DNA of 64,000 bases from Pseudomonas paeninsulae (lineage in GTDB: Bacteria; Pseudomonadota; Gammaproteobacteria; Pseudomonadales; Pseudomonadaceae): contig NZ_CP141799.1 in the NCBI RefSeq assembly GCF_035621475.1, forward strand, positions 4,080,501-4,144,500, given 5' to 3'. Below the pieces are notes generated by a model that was given only the letters and a program-made list of their open reading frames with translations, made no database searches and was not told the DNA's origin. Position 1 is the stretch's first letter, and every line of letters begins with the position of its first letter. Made by a program: the position numbers and the translations under genes. Of the stretch, positions 1 through 10,157 are shown piece by piece.

Positions 1-228
1 ACGGCCTGCAGCGTGCCGGCCTTGATGGAGGCCACCGGCATGCCTCGGCGTACCGCCCAGGACACGCTGGCGGCACTCGCCGATCTGGATATCGACTGCG
101 TCTTCGTCCAGCAAGAGGGCGAGCGCAACAACGCCGGGCATTACCTCATTCGTGACTGGGGCGCGATCAACCCACAATGGATCGCGACCAACCTGGCGCA
201 GATCAAGGGCATACTCGGTTATCCCTGA
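1..228 (+). CDS. Winged helix-turn-helix protein, 5' end cut by the window
   Basis: The frame is open from base 1 to a TGA at 226-228; the true start lies outside the window. The visible part has a helix-turn-helix character (ATGMPRRTAQDTLAALADL), followed by a short hydrophilic tail ending in KGILGYP. Small Pseudomonas proteins of about 85-90 residues with this pattern are annotated as HTH-domain proteins of unknown target. It ends 14 bases before the next start on the same strand, so the two may be co-transcribed. DNA binding is inferred from the fold only. Confidence 0.7.
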   Translation, partial: TACSVPALMEATGMPRRTAQDTLAALADLDIDCVFVQQEGERNNAGHYLIRDWGAINPQWIATNLAQIKGILGYP

Positions 229-242
229 GCAAGAGACTCGCC

Positions 243-803
243 ATGCGCAGCTCCCACCGACTGTTAGGCGTAATCGGGTTTCTCCTGGGCCTGTTCCTGC
301 TGTTCGAAGCACTGGGCATCCGTGCGCAGTTCAGCCTGGAAGCCCTACAGAACTTGATTCTGATGCACCCAGTCATCGGCCTGCTGCTGTTCATCCTGCT
401 GTTCGCCCTGGGCAACCTGATCCAGATTCCCGGCTGGATCTTCCTCGCCGCCGCGGTGCTGGCGCTCGGGCGGGTCTATGGCGGCATTGCCACCTACCTG
501 GCCGCCATCGTTTCCTGCGTGCTGACCTTCCTGACCATTCGCTACCTGGGCGGCAACGCCCTGCGTGAACTGGATAACCGCCTGGCACAACGCCTACTGG
601 CCGGCCTGGATCGGCATCCGTTGTGGAGCATCATCGCCCTGCGCACGCTGTTCCAGACGGTGCCGGCGCTGAACTACACCCTCGCCCTGTCCGGCGTGCC
701 TTTTCGTACCTACCTGCTCGGCACCCTGCTTGGCCTGCCACTGCCGATCGCACTGTACTGCCTGTTTTTCGATTACCTGGCGATGTGGCTGAATATCGCT
801 TAG
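243..803 (+). CDS. TVP38/TMEM64 (DedA-like) family membrane protein
   Basis: A 186-residue, strongly hydrophobic protein with an N-terminal membrane segment (about residues 5-25), two more around 40-85 and C-terminal ones around 120-180. The region IQIPGWIFLAAAVLALGR followed by a Gly/Ala-rich helix matches the SNARE-associated/VTT domain of TVP38/TMEM64 proteins, inner-membrane proteins proposed to act in lipid or ion handling. I chose the ATG at 243 because longer frames overlap the upstream gene and the signal-anchor begins here. Specific function unknown. Confidence 0.8.
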   Translation: MRSSHRLLGVIGFLLGLFLLFEALGIRAQFSLEALQNLILMHPVIGLLLFILLFALGNLIQIPGWIFLAAAVLALGRVYGGIATYLAAIVSCVLTFLTIRYLGGNALRELDNRLAQRLLAGLDRHPLWSIIALRTLFQTVPALNYTLALSGVPFRTYLLGTLLGLPLPIALYCLFFDYLAMWLNIA

Positions 804-884
804 TCGGCAACTAACGCTGCGCAGAGCTGAAAGCAAACCATCAAGCACACTCTTTTCCAGCACAGCCGCAGCAGCTATGGGAAA

Positions 885-1952
885 ATGCCGCGCTCAGCCC
901 CTGCCGATAGCGCCAGCATGACATCGCCGACCAAACGCCCCAGCCGTAAACCATCCACGCCGCGCCCTCCTTTGCCGGCCAGGCCCGATGCCGCCAAGGG
1001 CCAGTTGCACCCGCGCAACCGCCACCAGGGTCGCTACGACTTTCCCGCACTGATCAAGGCCAGCCCGGAGCTGGCGGCATTCGTGATCATCAACCCCTAT
1101 GGCAAGGAGAGCATCGACTTCGCCAACCCGGCGGCGGTCAGGGTGTTCAATCGGGCGCTGCTCAAACAGTTCTACGGCATCAGCCATTGGGATATCCCGG
1201 CGGATTACCTGTGCCCGCCGATTCCTGGGCGCGCCGACTATCTGCATTACCTGGCCGATCTGCTGGCGAGCAGCAATGGCGGCGAGATACCGCGGGGCGC
1301 CCAGGTGCGCGCACTGGACATCGGCGTCGGCGCCAACTGCATCTACCCACTGCTGGGCAACCGCGAATATGCCTGGCAGTTTCTCGGTTCGGACATCGAC
1401 AGCAACGCTATTGCTGCGGCCAAGACCATCGTGCAAGCCAACCCGGGGCTCAGAGATGCCATCGAACTGCGCCAGCAGACCGATGGCGCGCATATTCTCC
1501 AGGGCCTGCTGCAAGCCGACGAACGCTTCGACCTGAGTCTGTGCAATCCGCCGTTCCACGCCAACGCCGAGGAAGCCAGCAGCAGCAGCACGCGCAAATG
1601 GCGCAACCTGGGCAAGCTCGACCCAAAGCGCAAACTGCCCGTATTGAATTTTGGCGGTCAGGCGGCGGAGTTGTGGTGCCAGGGCGGCGAAGCAGGCTTT
1701 GTCAGCCGTTTGATCAAGGAAAGTGCCCAGCATGCCCAGCAGGTATTGTGGTTCACCAGCCTGATTTCCAAGGCGAGCAACCTGCCCGGCGTTTACAGCG
1801 CCTTGAAACAAGCCGGCGCGCTCGAAGTGCGCACCGTGGAAATGGCCCAGGGGCAGAAGCAGAGCCGCTTCGTCGCCTGGACCTTTCTAACCGCCGCACA
1901 GCAGCAGAGCTGGCGAAAAGCCCGGTGGACACCAATAACCAGCGGTGCGTAG
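885..1952 (+). CDS. rlmF: 23S rRNA (adenine(1618)-N(6))-methyltransferase RlmF
   Basis: RlmF uses S-adenosylmethionine to methylate N6 of A1618 in 23S rRNA. The 355-residue frame has the family N-terminus ([13 protein letters not shown] at about 42-54), a SAM-binding motif [16 protein letters not shown] (about 143-158), and the N6-adenine methylase active-site motif NPPFHA near residue 221. An Arg/Pro-rich N-terminal extension precedes the domain; an internal ATG at 918 (Met12) is an equally plausible start, and neither has a clear Shine-Dalgarno. It converges on the ABC transporter operon that starts on the opposite strand at 2163. Confidence 0.93.
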   Translation: MPRSAPADSASMTSPTKRPSRKPSTPRPPLPARPDAAKGQLHPRNRHQGRYDFPALIKASPELAAFVIINPYGKESIDFANPAAVRVFNRALLKQFYGISHWDIPADYLCPPIPGRADYLHYLADLLASSNGGEIPRGAQVRALDIGVGANCIYPLLGNREYAWQFLGSDIDSNAIAAAKTIVQANPGLRDAIELRQQTDGAHILQGLLQADERFDLSLCNPPFHANAEEASSSSTRKWRNLGKLDPKRKLPVLNFGGQAAELWCQGGEAGFVSRLIKESAQHAQQVLWFTSLISKASNLPGVYSALKQAGALEVRTVEMAQGQKQSRFVAWTFLTAAQQQSWRKARWTPITSGA

Positions 1953-2162
1953 ACGCGGCCTTAGCCGTGAATAAAGACCACCGCAGGCGGTCTCTATCGC
2001 TCAATTGCGATGCTGGGTTATGCCGCTCCCGGACAGGCCAAGCGGCCTGAATATCGTTGCAGCGGCTAACCCCACCTACGGTTCTGCTGGTGCCAAGCAC
2101 GCGGGCGTCGAGAGCAGCGCGTAGCGCCGCAAGGGGCAAAAACACCGGACGTCGGCAGCCCG

Positions 2163-2902
2163 CTAGGCTCCAGGCGTACAGCGTTGCAGCTGCTCGAACA
2201 GGCTGTCGACCGCCACGGCCAGCAGGCCGATCAGGATGGCACCCTGTAGAATAAAGGCCGTATTGCCGATGACCAGCCCCGAGATCACCGGATCACCCAG
2301 GGTGCTGGCGCCGATAGTGGAGCCGATGGCCGCGGTGGCGATGTTGATAGTCACCGAGGTGCGAATACCGGCCAGGATAACGTTCAAGGCCAACGGCAAC
2401 TCCACCTGCCAGAGCACCTGCAGCGGCGCCATGCCCATACCGCGCGCCGCCTCCAGCACCGCCGGATCGATGCCGCGCAAGCCCGCCAGGCTGTTGCGCA
2501 GAATCGGCAGCAGGCCATAGAGCATCAGGGCGAACAACGTCGGCCCGCTGCCGAAGCCGAGCGCCGGCACCGCCAGGGCCAGCACCGCTACCGGCGGTAT
2601 GGTCTGGCCGATCGAGGCGAGCTGGCTGACCAGCGGCAGAAAATCCGCGCCCCAGCGCCGGGTCACCATGATCGCCGCGCCCACCCCGACCAGGCTGGAG
2701 ACGCCGGCCGCCAGCGCCACCAGCAGTAGATGGCTGCCAAGCAGGTCGATGAAGGCGGCGCGGCCGTAGATCACCGTGCGGCTGTCCGGCTCGATCAGGC
2801 GAAACAATCCCTCCAGCTCGGCCAGCCCCAGTGCCGCCGCCAGCAACAAGGCCAGCCACAGCAACGGCTGCCAGCCGCCACCACGTAGCAGTCCGAGTGT
2901 GC

Positions 2903-2906
<4 letters not shown>
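2163..2906 (-). CDS. yehW: Osmoprotectant ABC transporter, permease subunit (YehW type)
   Basis: A 247-residue inner-membrane permease of the glycine betaine/choline class, with about six hydrophobic segments and the BPD permease EAA loop (LEAARGMGMAPLQVLWQVELP, about residues 150-170). The start is a GTG at 2906 that overlaps the TGA of the ATPase gene by four bases (GTGA), implying translational coupling. It is the last gene of a four-gene minus-strand operon ordered binding protein, permease, ATPase, permease, which is the E. coli osmF-yehY-yehX-yehW order. Substrate (betaine-like) is inferred from family. Confidence 0.88.
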
Positions 2907-3843
<937 letters not shown>

Positions 3844-3847
<4 letters not shown>

Positions 3848-5010
3848 CGACTCACTCCAGTGGAAAAGCGTTCTGCCAACAGACTGAACAGGCTGTCCGC
3901 CAGCAGCGCCAGGACGATGATGGGCAAGGCGCCGAGGATGATCAGATCCATCGCCGACTGCCCCAGGCCCTGGAAGATAAAGGTGCCAAAACCGCCCGCG
4001 CCTATCAGCGCGGCGACTGCCGTCAGGCCGATTGCCTGGATGCTGGTAACCCGCACGCCTTCGATGATCAGTGGCATGGCCAGTGGCAGGCGTACCTGCA
4101 GGAACACCTGGGTGGGGCTCATGCCCATGCCGCGGGCGGACTCGATGACAGCAGCCTCGACTTCCTGCAGGGCGACGCAGGTATTGCGCACAATCGGCAG
4201 CAGGCTGTAGGCGATCAAGGCAAGCAGTGCCGGCGCCCAGCCGATCCCGCGGATATTCAGCTGCTGCAGCAAGGGAAACTGCGCAGACAGGTAGCTCAGC
4301 GGCGCGATCAGCAGGCCAAACAGGGCCAGGCTGGGAATGGTCTGGATAAAACTCAGCAGGCCGATACTGCCCTTTTGCGCCCCGGGATAACGTTGCAGCA
4401 ACAGGGCGATGACACTGCCCAAGAGCAAGCTCAGCCCCACGGCTCCACCGACCAGGCCCAGATGGCTAGACAAGGCCGCGGCAAATTGGCTGCGGCGTGA
4501 GCGGTACTCACGCAACAACGCCAACGGCTCCAGCCAATCCGGCGGGGCCAGCAACCACAGCAGCAGGGCCAGGGCGACGCCGCTGCCGAGCAGCCAGGCA
4601 CGCGCGAGACGCAGGCGCTGTTGCAGCTCGATCAACAGCAACCCCAGCAGGAACAGCAGGCTCCAGTAACCCGCGCCTAGACCAACCCGCGCATAGGGCA
4701 TGTCCGCACCGATATGGCGCTCGATGCTCCAGGCCAGGCTCAGGGGTAATTGCAGCAACAGCAGCAACACCATCATCAGGATCGGCCAGTAGGCCGGATA
4801 CTGCGGGCGCAGCGCCAGCAACGCACACGCCAGCAACGCCGCCGTTAGCGACAACGCCCACGTCAGCCCCACAGCCGCCAGCAGCCCCAGGCCATTGCCC
4901 GGGGCGATGCGGTTGGGCTGAATGCTGACGAAATCCAGGCTCCACAGCAGTGCCAGCGCCATCAGCGCCAGCACAGGAATGACTCTATTGCCCCACAGTG
5001 GCAGCATCAT
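3844..5010 (-). CDS. yehY: Osmoprotectant ABC transporter, large permease subunit (YehY type)
   Basis: A 388-residue inner-membrane permease. It has an N-terminal half of extra membrane segments not found in the short permease, then the standard BPD permease core with an EAA loop (IESARGMGMSPTQVFLQVRLP). E. coli YehY is of similar length, which supports starting at the tandem ATG ATG (5010/5007) rather than at an upstream frame that overlaps the binding-protein gene. The gap from the osmF stop is 7 bases. The two permeases of this transporter differ in size and probably form a heterodimer (inference from family). Confidence 0.88.
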
Positions 5011-5017
5011 GCCGAGA

Positions 5018-5938
5018 TCATTGGCCCAGGTTGTCGAGGAACGCTGCCGCCACTTGCGCCGGCTCGGCGCCCTGCACCGCCACCTCGCCATTGAGCCGCT
5101 GCAGGGTCTGCAGATCCAGGGCGGCGAAGACCGGCTGGAGCAGTGCGGCGATCTGCGGATAGGCCTCGAGTACATCCGCGCGCACCACGGGCGCTGGCTG
5201 ATAGACCGGCTGCACGCCGCGGGTGTCGTCCAGTACCAGCAGATCCAAGGCGTTCAACCCACCATCGGTGCCGTAGGTCATGGCCGCATTGACGCCGTTG
5301 GTCTGCAACGACGCGGCGCGGATGGTCGCCGCGGTATTGCCGCCAGCGAGGATCAGCAGCTGCTCGGACGCAAGTTTGAAGCCATAGGCCTCCTGGAACG
5401 CCGGGAGCGCCGTTGGTGACTCGACGAACTCGGCGCTGGCGGCGAACTTGAAGTCGCCGCCCTCTGTCAGGTAGCGGGCCAGATCATCCAGCGTCTTCAG
5501 ATCGTGGGCGCGTGCCAGGTCGCCGCGCACACTCATCGCCCAGGTGTTGTTGGCATTGGCAGGCTGGAGCCAGACCAGCTGGTTGGCGGCAAGATCCAAT
5601 TCCTTGACCTTGGCGTAGCCCTGCTCGGCGTCTTTCCACAGGCCGCTGTCGGCGCTGTCGAAAAAGAACGCGCCATTGCCGGTGTACTCCGGGTAGATAC
5701 CGACCTCACCGGCGATCAGCGCACTGCGCACGATATTGGTGGCGCCGAGCTGGGTGCGATCTTCAACCGGCACCCCGCCACGCTTGAGCGCCTGATAGAT
5801 CAACTGTCCCAGCACCGCGCCCTCGGTGTCGATCTTGGAGGCGACCACCACGTTTGGCTGCGCCTGGGCAGCAGCCATTACGCCCCACAGCGCCAGCACT
5901 GACAGCACACGACCCAGTAGCTTGCCTAATAAAGACAT
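5018..5938 (-). CDS. osmF: Osmoprotectant ABC transporter, periplasmic substrate-binding protein (OsmF type)
   Basis: A 306-residue secreted binding protein, first gene of the transporter operon. The N-terminus is a signal peptide with a basic start, a hydrophobic core (VLSVLALWGVMAA) and a likely cleavage after AQA near residue 26. The mature part has the OpuAC-type pattern VVVASKIDTEGAVLGQLIYQAL and YPEYTGNGAFFF. The ATG at 5938 is preferred over a frame opening at 5986: it directly precedes the signal peptide and has GGTGGA upstream. E. coli OsmF is almost the same length. Ligand (glycine betaine or related) is inferred. Confidence 0.9.
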   Translation of the reverse strand: MSLLGKLLGRVLSVLALWGVMAAAQAQPNVVVASKIDTEGAVLGQLIYQALKRGGVPVEDRTQLGATNIVRSALIAGEVGIYPEYTGNGAFFFDSADSGLWKDAEQGYAKVKELDLAANQLVWLQPANANNTWAMSVRGDLARAHDLKTLDDLARYLTEGGDFKFAASAEFVESPTALPAFQEAYGFKLASEQLLILAGGNTAATIRAASLQTNGVNAAMTYGTDGGLNALDLLVLDDTRGVQPVYQPAPVVRADVLEAYPQIAALLQPVFAALDLQTLQRLNGEVAVQGAEPAQVAAAFLDNLGQ

Positions 5939-6204
5939 GGTTTTTCCACCCTGTTGGTTGATGACCAAAAACGCTCGACTCGGCAATACGGCCGAGCAGC
6001 CCCTTAAGGTTAACTGGCTTGCTGTTTATGACCATAGGCACGCAACATTCACAGATCAAATCGTCGTCATCGCCGCGTTTTTTAAGCGTCCAGGGCATGC
6101 GCCGAATCCTCAAGCACTGACCTGCGTGCGATACAGCACAATGCGCATTGAGCAAAAATTGGCCAACGTGCCACTATGGCTGCAGTGCCAAGCGAGTAGC
6201 GCAA

Positions 6205-7017
6205 ATGAATGCAAGACGACTATGCACCAGCCTTTGCCTGCTGCTGTGCCTGAACACTCAGGCCGCCGAACGGCAGGCGCTGAGCATCAGCGTCGGCGAC
6301 TGGCCGCCCTACCTGTCTACCGACCTCAAGCACAACGGCGTGATTGCCCACCTGATCAGCGACCTGTTCGCCGATGAAGGCTATCGCGTCAGCTTCCAAT
6401 TCCTGCCTTGGCCGCGCGCCTATGCGGCAACCGCCGCTGGCAGATTCGCCGCCAGCGCGATATGGATGCACAAGAACGAGCGCGAGGCGGATTTCCTCTA
6501 TAGCGCGCCGATCCTCGATGAACAGTTCGTGTTTTTCCACCTGAAAGACTTTCCGTTCGATTGGCAGAGCCCCTACGACTTGACCGGCATGACCCTGGGC
6601 GGCGGTCTGGGATACAGCTATGGCGCCAAATTCGATGAATTGCTGGGCACCGGCAACGTGCGCATGGAGCGGGTCTCCAGCGACATGCAGAACTTCGAGA
6701 AACTGCTGAAAAATCGCGTGGCGCTCTACCCGCAGGAGATCAGCGTCGGCTACACCGCACTGCACAGCCATTTCACCGCAGCCGACATCGGCAAAATTAC
6801 CCACCACCGCAAACCACTGCTCAACAACTTCAGCTACCTGCTGTTCCCCACGCAGCTCGAAGGCAGCCAGGCGCTGCGCGAGCGCTTCAACCGGCGCCTG
6901 CAGCAGTATCGCGACAGCGGCCGCTACCAGCAGTATTTTCGCGACCTGCAGCTAGGCAAATACCAACAGACACCCGGCCAGACGGTCGACCTCGAAGCCG
7001 ATTTAGTAGAGCCATAA
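6205..7017 (+). CDS. Periplasmic solute-binding protein (SBP_bac_3-like)
   Basis: A 270-residue protein with a signal peptide (MNARRLCTSLCLLLCLNTQA, cleavage near AERQ) and a fold suggested by ISVGDWPPYLS near the mature N-terminus and WPRAYAATAAGRFAASAIW. This is typical of amino-acid-type solute-binding proteins found alone in Pseudomonas without a cognate permease. The start at 6205 was chosen because it begins the signal peptide; an upstream in-frame ATG at 6148 would bury it. It is divergent from osmF and convergent with the ABC1-kinase gene. The ligand is unknown. Confidence 0.82.
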   Translation: MNARRLCTSLCLLLCLNTQAAERQALSISVGDWPPYLSTDLKHNGVIAHLISDLFADEGYRVSFQFLPWPRAYAATAAGRFAASAIWMHKNEREADFLYSAPILDEQFVFFHLKDFPFDWQSPYDLTGMTLGGGLGYSYGAKFDELLGTGNVRMERVSSDMQNFEKLLKNRVALYPQEISVGYTALHSHFTAADIGKITHHRKPLLNNFSYLLFPTQLEGSQALRERFNRRLQQYRDSGRYQQYFRDLQLGKYQQTPGQTVDLEADLVEP

Positions 7018-7073
7018 TCCGGTCGTGCCTGGGCTGGTGCGCGCAGGTTTACGCCGCCCCTACTCCCGACCGG

Positions 7074-8369
7074 CTAGTGGCTCTGCACCAGCGCCATCTG
7101 CTCATGCAGCAGATCCGCCAGCGGCAAGGCCACACCCAGCCGGCTGAGATTCCAGTAATGCCCTTCCAGAGTGCGGTTGACCAGCAGGGTGGCCGGCGCC
7201 GGCTGCAGGCTGCCAAGCGCGCCCAATACATCCGGCAACAGCGCCTGCACCTTTTGGTGCAGCGGCGTGGCGGCGAAATCCCAGCACTTGCCCCGCTGCA
7301 ACAACGGCCCGAGTAATCCATGCAACTGGCGATACAGGCCATAAGGGGTGGTCGATTGCGGCTGGCGTGTGCCCAGTGCCTGGAAAGCCCGCTCCAGCTG
7401 TTCGCCATCGCGCGCCTGCAGCGCCCGGTAGGTTTGCACATAGGCGCCCAGCAACGCGGGCGACAATGCCTGAACGCAGCCGAAGTCATACACCACCAAT
7501 TCGCCGGTGGCGGTGTAGGCGAAATTACCCGGATGCGGGTCGGCATGCAGCAACCCCAGCTCGAAGGCCTGCGTACTCAACCAGCGCACCAGAGTCAGGG
7601 CCAGGCGTTCGCGCACCTCAGCACTGGCCTGAGCGACTTCGGCAAAGGGCAACCCGGGCTCTTCGCTCAACGCCAGTACGCCCGGCCGGCACAGATCTTC
7701 CTGCGGCTGCGGCAGGCGCAACCCCGGCCAGTCGGCAAAGTGCGCGCGAAACTGCTGCAGGCGGCGCATCTCCGCCGGGTAATCCAGCTCGGCCGCGATC
7801 ACCGCCGCCAGTTCTTGATAGACCCCTTCCAACTGTTCGGCTGGCGCGCGGAACAAGCGCCCGAGCGGCAGCAGACGACGCAACTGGCGCAAATCCGCTG
7901 CGCAGATCTCGGCGATACCGGGGTACTGCACCTTGAGTACCAGCGCCCGCCCATCCAGCGCCACCGCCCGATGCACCTGGCCAAGCGAAGCGGCGGCAAA
8001 CGGCTGCTCCTCGATACTCTGGAAGAACTGGCTTAAATCATCGCCATAGACCTGCTGCAAATGCCCTTGCAGGGCGCTGAAGGGCAACGCCGGCACCCGG
8101 TTTTGCAGTTTGTTCAAGGCCTGCGCCACAGGTTCCGGGAGCACTTCGTGCCATTGCGAAGCCATCTGCCCAAGCTTGAGCACCGGGCCTTTCATCTCGC
8201 CGAGCACAGTGCCCAGTTGCTCGGCCACCGGCTGCCAATCGATGGCCGAGCGGCCCAGGCTGAGCTGCTGTCCGAGCAGTCCGCCACCGATGCGTGTCGC
8301 AGTGCCGGCCAGTTTGAAAAAACGCCCGAGCGCGGAGGCTGAGGATGGAATTAGCGGGGGCTTGGCCAT
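7074..8369 (-). CDS. ABC1/AarF-UbiB family atypical kinase
   Basis: A 431-residue ADCK/UbiB-like protein. Diagnostic motifs are the KxGQ motif (KLGQ, 65-68), the Ala-rich nucleotide loop in PFAAASLGQVHRA (about 123-135), VLKVQYPGI, the catalytic-type HADPHPGNF and the metal-binding DFG (YDFGCVQ). Members bind ATP and support quinone or lipid metabolism. It lacks the C-terminal membrane helices of UbiB itself, and no ubiquinone genes are nearby, so it is a paralogue rather than UbiB. ATG at 8369. Role in vivo unknown. Confidence 0.88.
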   Translation of the reverse strand: MAKPPLIPSSASALGRFFKLAGTATRIGGGLLGQQLSLGRSAIDWQPVAEQLGTVLGEMKGPVLKLGQMASQWHEVLPEPVAQALNKLQNRVPALPFSALQGHLQQVYGDDLSQFFQSIEEQPFAAASLGQVHRAVALDGRALVLKVQYPGIAEICAADLRQLRRLLPLGRLFRAPAEQLEGVYQELAAVIAAELDYPAEMRRLQQFRAHFADWPGLRLPQPQEDLCRPGVLALSEEPGLPFAEVAQASAEVRERLALTLVRWLSTQAFELGLLHADPHPGNFAYTATGELVVYDFGCVQALSPALLGAYVQTYRALQARDGEQLERAFQALGTRQPQSTTPYGLYRQLHGLLGPLLQRGKCWDFAATPLHQKVQALLPDVLGALGSLQPAPATLLVNRTLEGHYWNLSRLGVALPLADLLHEQMALVQSH

Positions 8370-8470
8370 TGGCGATGCTCTTCAGAACTTACAGTGATCA
8401 TGCGCCTGCTCGGGACAGTTACCAACGGCCAAGCCGGTCAGCAACGATGACCGCGCGGCAACGCCCCGGG

Positions 8471-8896
8471 CTATCGCGTATTCCAGAACCGCTGCATTTC
8501 CACGAAGAGAAAAGTCGCGGTCCAGGTAATCAACACCAATCCGGTGAGCGATTCAATTCCGGTCAGGAAGCGCAGATCGCCGTGCGGCTGGATATCGCCA
8601 AAGCCAAGGGTGGTGAAGGTCGTGAAGGAGAAATACACCGAGTCCATCAAACTGCCGTTGAAGTTGCCTTCCAGGTAGCCCCAGCCACCGGCGCGGTGCA
8701 TCAAATAGTAGGCGAACGCGAAGATCCACACCTCGACCGCATGCGCCAGCAGAGCGCCACCGACCCCCAACACGATGCGAAAGCGATGGCGCACCTGAAT
8801 GTGCGGCAACAGCAGCGTCAGCCGATAGAGGAATTCGTAGTGGATGATGACGGCGGCTATCACGATCAGGCTGTTGACTAGAAATACGGCGATCAC
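8471..8896 (-). CDS. Small potassium-channel-like (ion_trans_2) membrane protein
   Basis: A 141-residue membrane protein. A hydrophobic helix at the N-terminus (VIAVFLVNSLIVIAAVIIHY) and a second around residues 45-70 precede a pore helix and filter-like sequence SFTTFTTLGFGDIQP, matching the TVGYGD-type filter of two-TM potassium channels with Leu-Gly-Phe-Gly at its core. A C-terminal helix follows (LTGLVLITWTATFLFVE). I place the start at GTG 8896, with AGGA about 7 bases upstream; an in-frame ATG at 8998 would add 34 non-hydrophobic residues. Ion selectivity is not shown by sequence. Confidence 0.75.
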   Translation of the reverse strand: MIAVFLVNSLIVIAAVIIHYEFLYRLTLLLPHIQVRHRFRIVLGVGGALLAHAVEVWIFAFAYYLMHRAGGWGYLEGNFNGSLMDSVYFSFTTFTTLGFGDIQPHGDLRFLTGIESLTGLVLITWTATFLFVEMQRFWNTR

Positions 8897-9205
8897 TGGC
8901 GATCCTGCTGTGGAGGGTTTTGATGGGGAGCAATTCTGCTTCGCTGCACCCACGTCGAGCATAGTCTCGACAAAGAGTCGCAGGCTGGCTACTGGCACCG
9001 TGCCTCGGTTGGCTTGTGGCGGCCCCTACGGCGACGGGGCAGCCGGGTAGTTTTGCGAGGCCATCATGCACGCGTATGCCTGGGGTTCAAGCGCTGGACG
9101 CGGCCCCTGCCCGCTGATGCAGCTATATTCATGACAGCCAACTCACTGTACAGCGGCACCGGCACAGCACAATTTACCTGCTTGGCCACCGAGAGGAACA
9201 ACCCC
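8897..9205. other. Intergenic region, divergent promoters expected
   Basis: About 310 bases between the minus-strand ion channel and the plus-strand dehalogenase. It must hold both promoters. I see no convincing operator, repeat or small gene. GAGAGGAACA just before 9206 supplies the dehalogenase ribosome-binding site. Confidence 0.4.
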
Positions 9206-10114
9206 ATGGAGTTTTTACGCACCCCTGACAGCTGCTTTACCAATCTGCCGGGCTATGCGTTCGCGCCCCACTACCTGCAGGTGGATGACCGCGAGGGCGG
9301 CCAGTTGCGCGTGCACTACCTCGACGAGGGGCCGGCCGCAGCCGCTCCCGTGCTGCTGATGCATGGCGAACCGTCCTGGAGTTACCTGTATCGCAAGATG
9401 ATCCCTCTACTCGTCGCCGCCGGGCATCGGGTGATCGCCCCCGACCTGATCGGTTTTGGCCGATCCGACAAGCCGACTCAACGCCAGGACTACAGCTATC
9501 AACGTCACGTTGATTGGATGCACGCGGTACTCGAGCAGCTCGACCTCAAGCGCGTCACCCTGGTCTGCCAGGACTGGGGCGGCCTGATCGGCCTGCGCCT
9601 GGTCGCGGAAAACCCGCAGCGCTTCGCTCGGGTAGTTGCCGCCAACACCATGCTGCCAACCGGCGATCACACTCCCGGCGAAGCCTTCAGTAACTGGCAG
9701 AAATTCTCCCAGGAGGTGCCGGTATTTCCTGCCGGCGGGGTGATCAAGGGCGGCACCGTGACGACCTTGCCGCAAACGGTGATTGACGCCTACGACGCGC
9801 CCTACCCGGACGAGCGCTACAAGGAAGGTGCCCGTCAGTTTCCCCTGCTAGTGCCGACCACCCCGGACGACCCGGCCGCGGCGGCCAACCGCGCGGCCTG
9901 GACGGTGCTGGCGAATTGGTGCAAGCCGTTCCTGACCGCCTTCAGCGACAGCGACCCGATCACCGCCGGCGGCGACAAACTGATGCAAAAGCTGATTCCC
10001 GGCACCCAGGGCCAGGCCCATACCACCATCGTCGGTGCCGGGCATTTCCTCCAGGAAGACCAGGGCGAAGAGCTGGCCGCCGTGGTGCTGCGCTTTATCG
10101 TCGCCACGCCCTAG
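9206..10114 (+). CDS. dhmA: Haloalkane dehalogenase
   Basis: A 302-residue alpha/beta-hydrolase predicted to hydrolyse the carbon-halogen bond of haloalkanes to an alcohol and halide in the cytoplasm. The oxyanion region HGEPSWSYLYRKMI (53-66), nucleophile elbow CQDWGG with Asp123 and adjacent halide-binding Trp124, a cap-domain Trp in FSNWQKF (about 164), the acid in FSDSDPIT (248/250) and His280 in GAGHFLQE match the HLD-I (DhlA/DhmA) layout. ATG at 9206 follows GAGAGGAAC; a longer frame from 9014 has no family similarity. Physiological substrate unknown. Confidence 0.88.
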   Translation: MEFLRTPDSCFTNLPGYAFAPHYLQVDDREGGQLRVHYLDEGPAAAAPVLLMHGEPSWSYLYRKMIPLLVAAGHRVIAPDLIGFGRSDKPTQRQDYSYQRHVDWMHAVLEQLDLKRVTLVCQDWGGLIGLRLVAENPQRFARVVAANTMLPTGDHTPGEAFSNWQKFSQEVPVFPAGGVIKGGTVTTLPQTVIDAYDAPYPDERYKEGARQFPLLVPTTPDDPAAAANRAAWTVLANWCKPFLTAFSDSDPITAGGDKLMQKLIPGTQGQAHTTIVGAGHFLQEDQGEELAAVVLRFIVATP

Positions 10115-10157
10115 CAGCCTGTCCCTGCATGGATTCGTCGGCCGCCAGCGGCACGCC

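Noticed and set aside
1953..2162. Possible hairpin terminator between rlmF and the ABC operon (ACCGC-AG-GCGGT)
   Set aside because: Only five paired bases and no T run; too weak to call.
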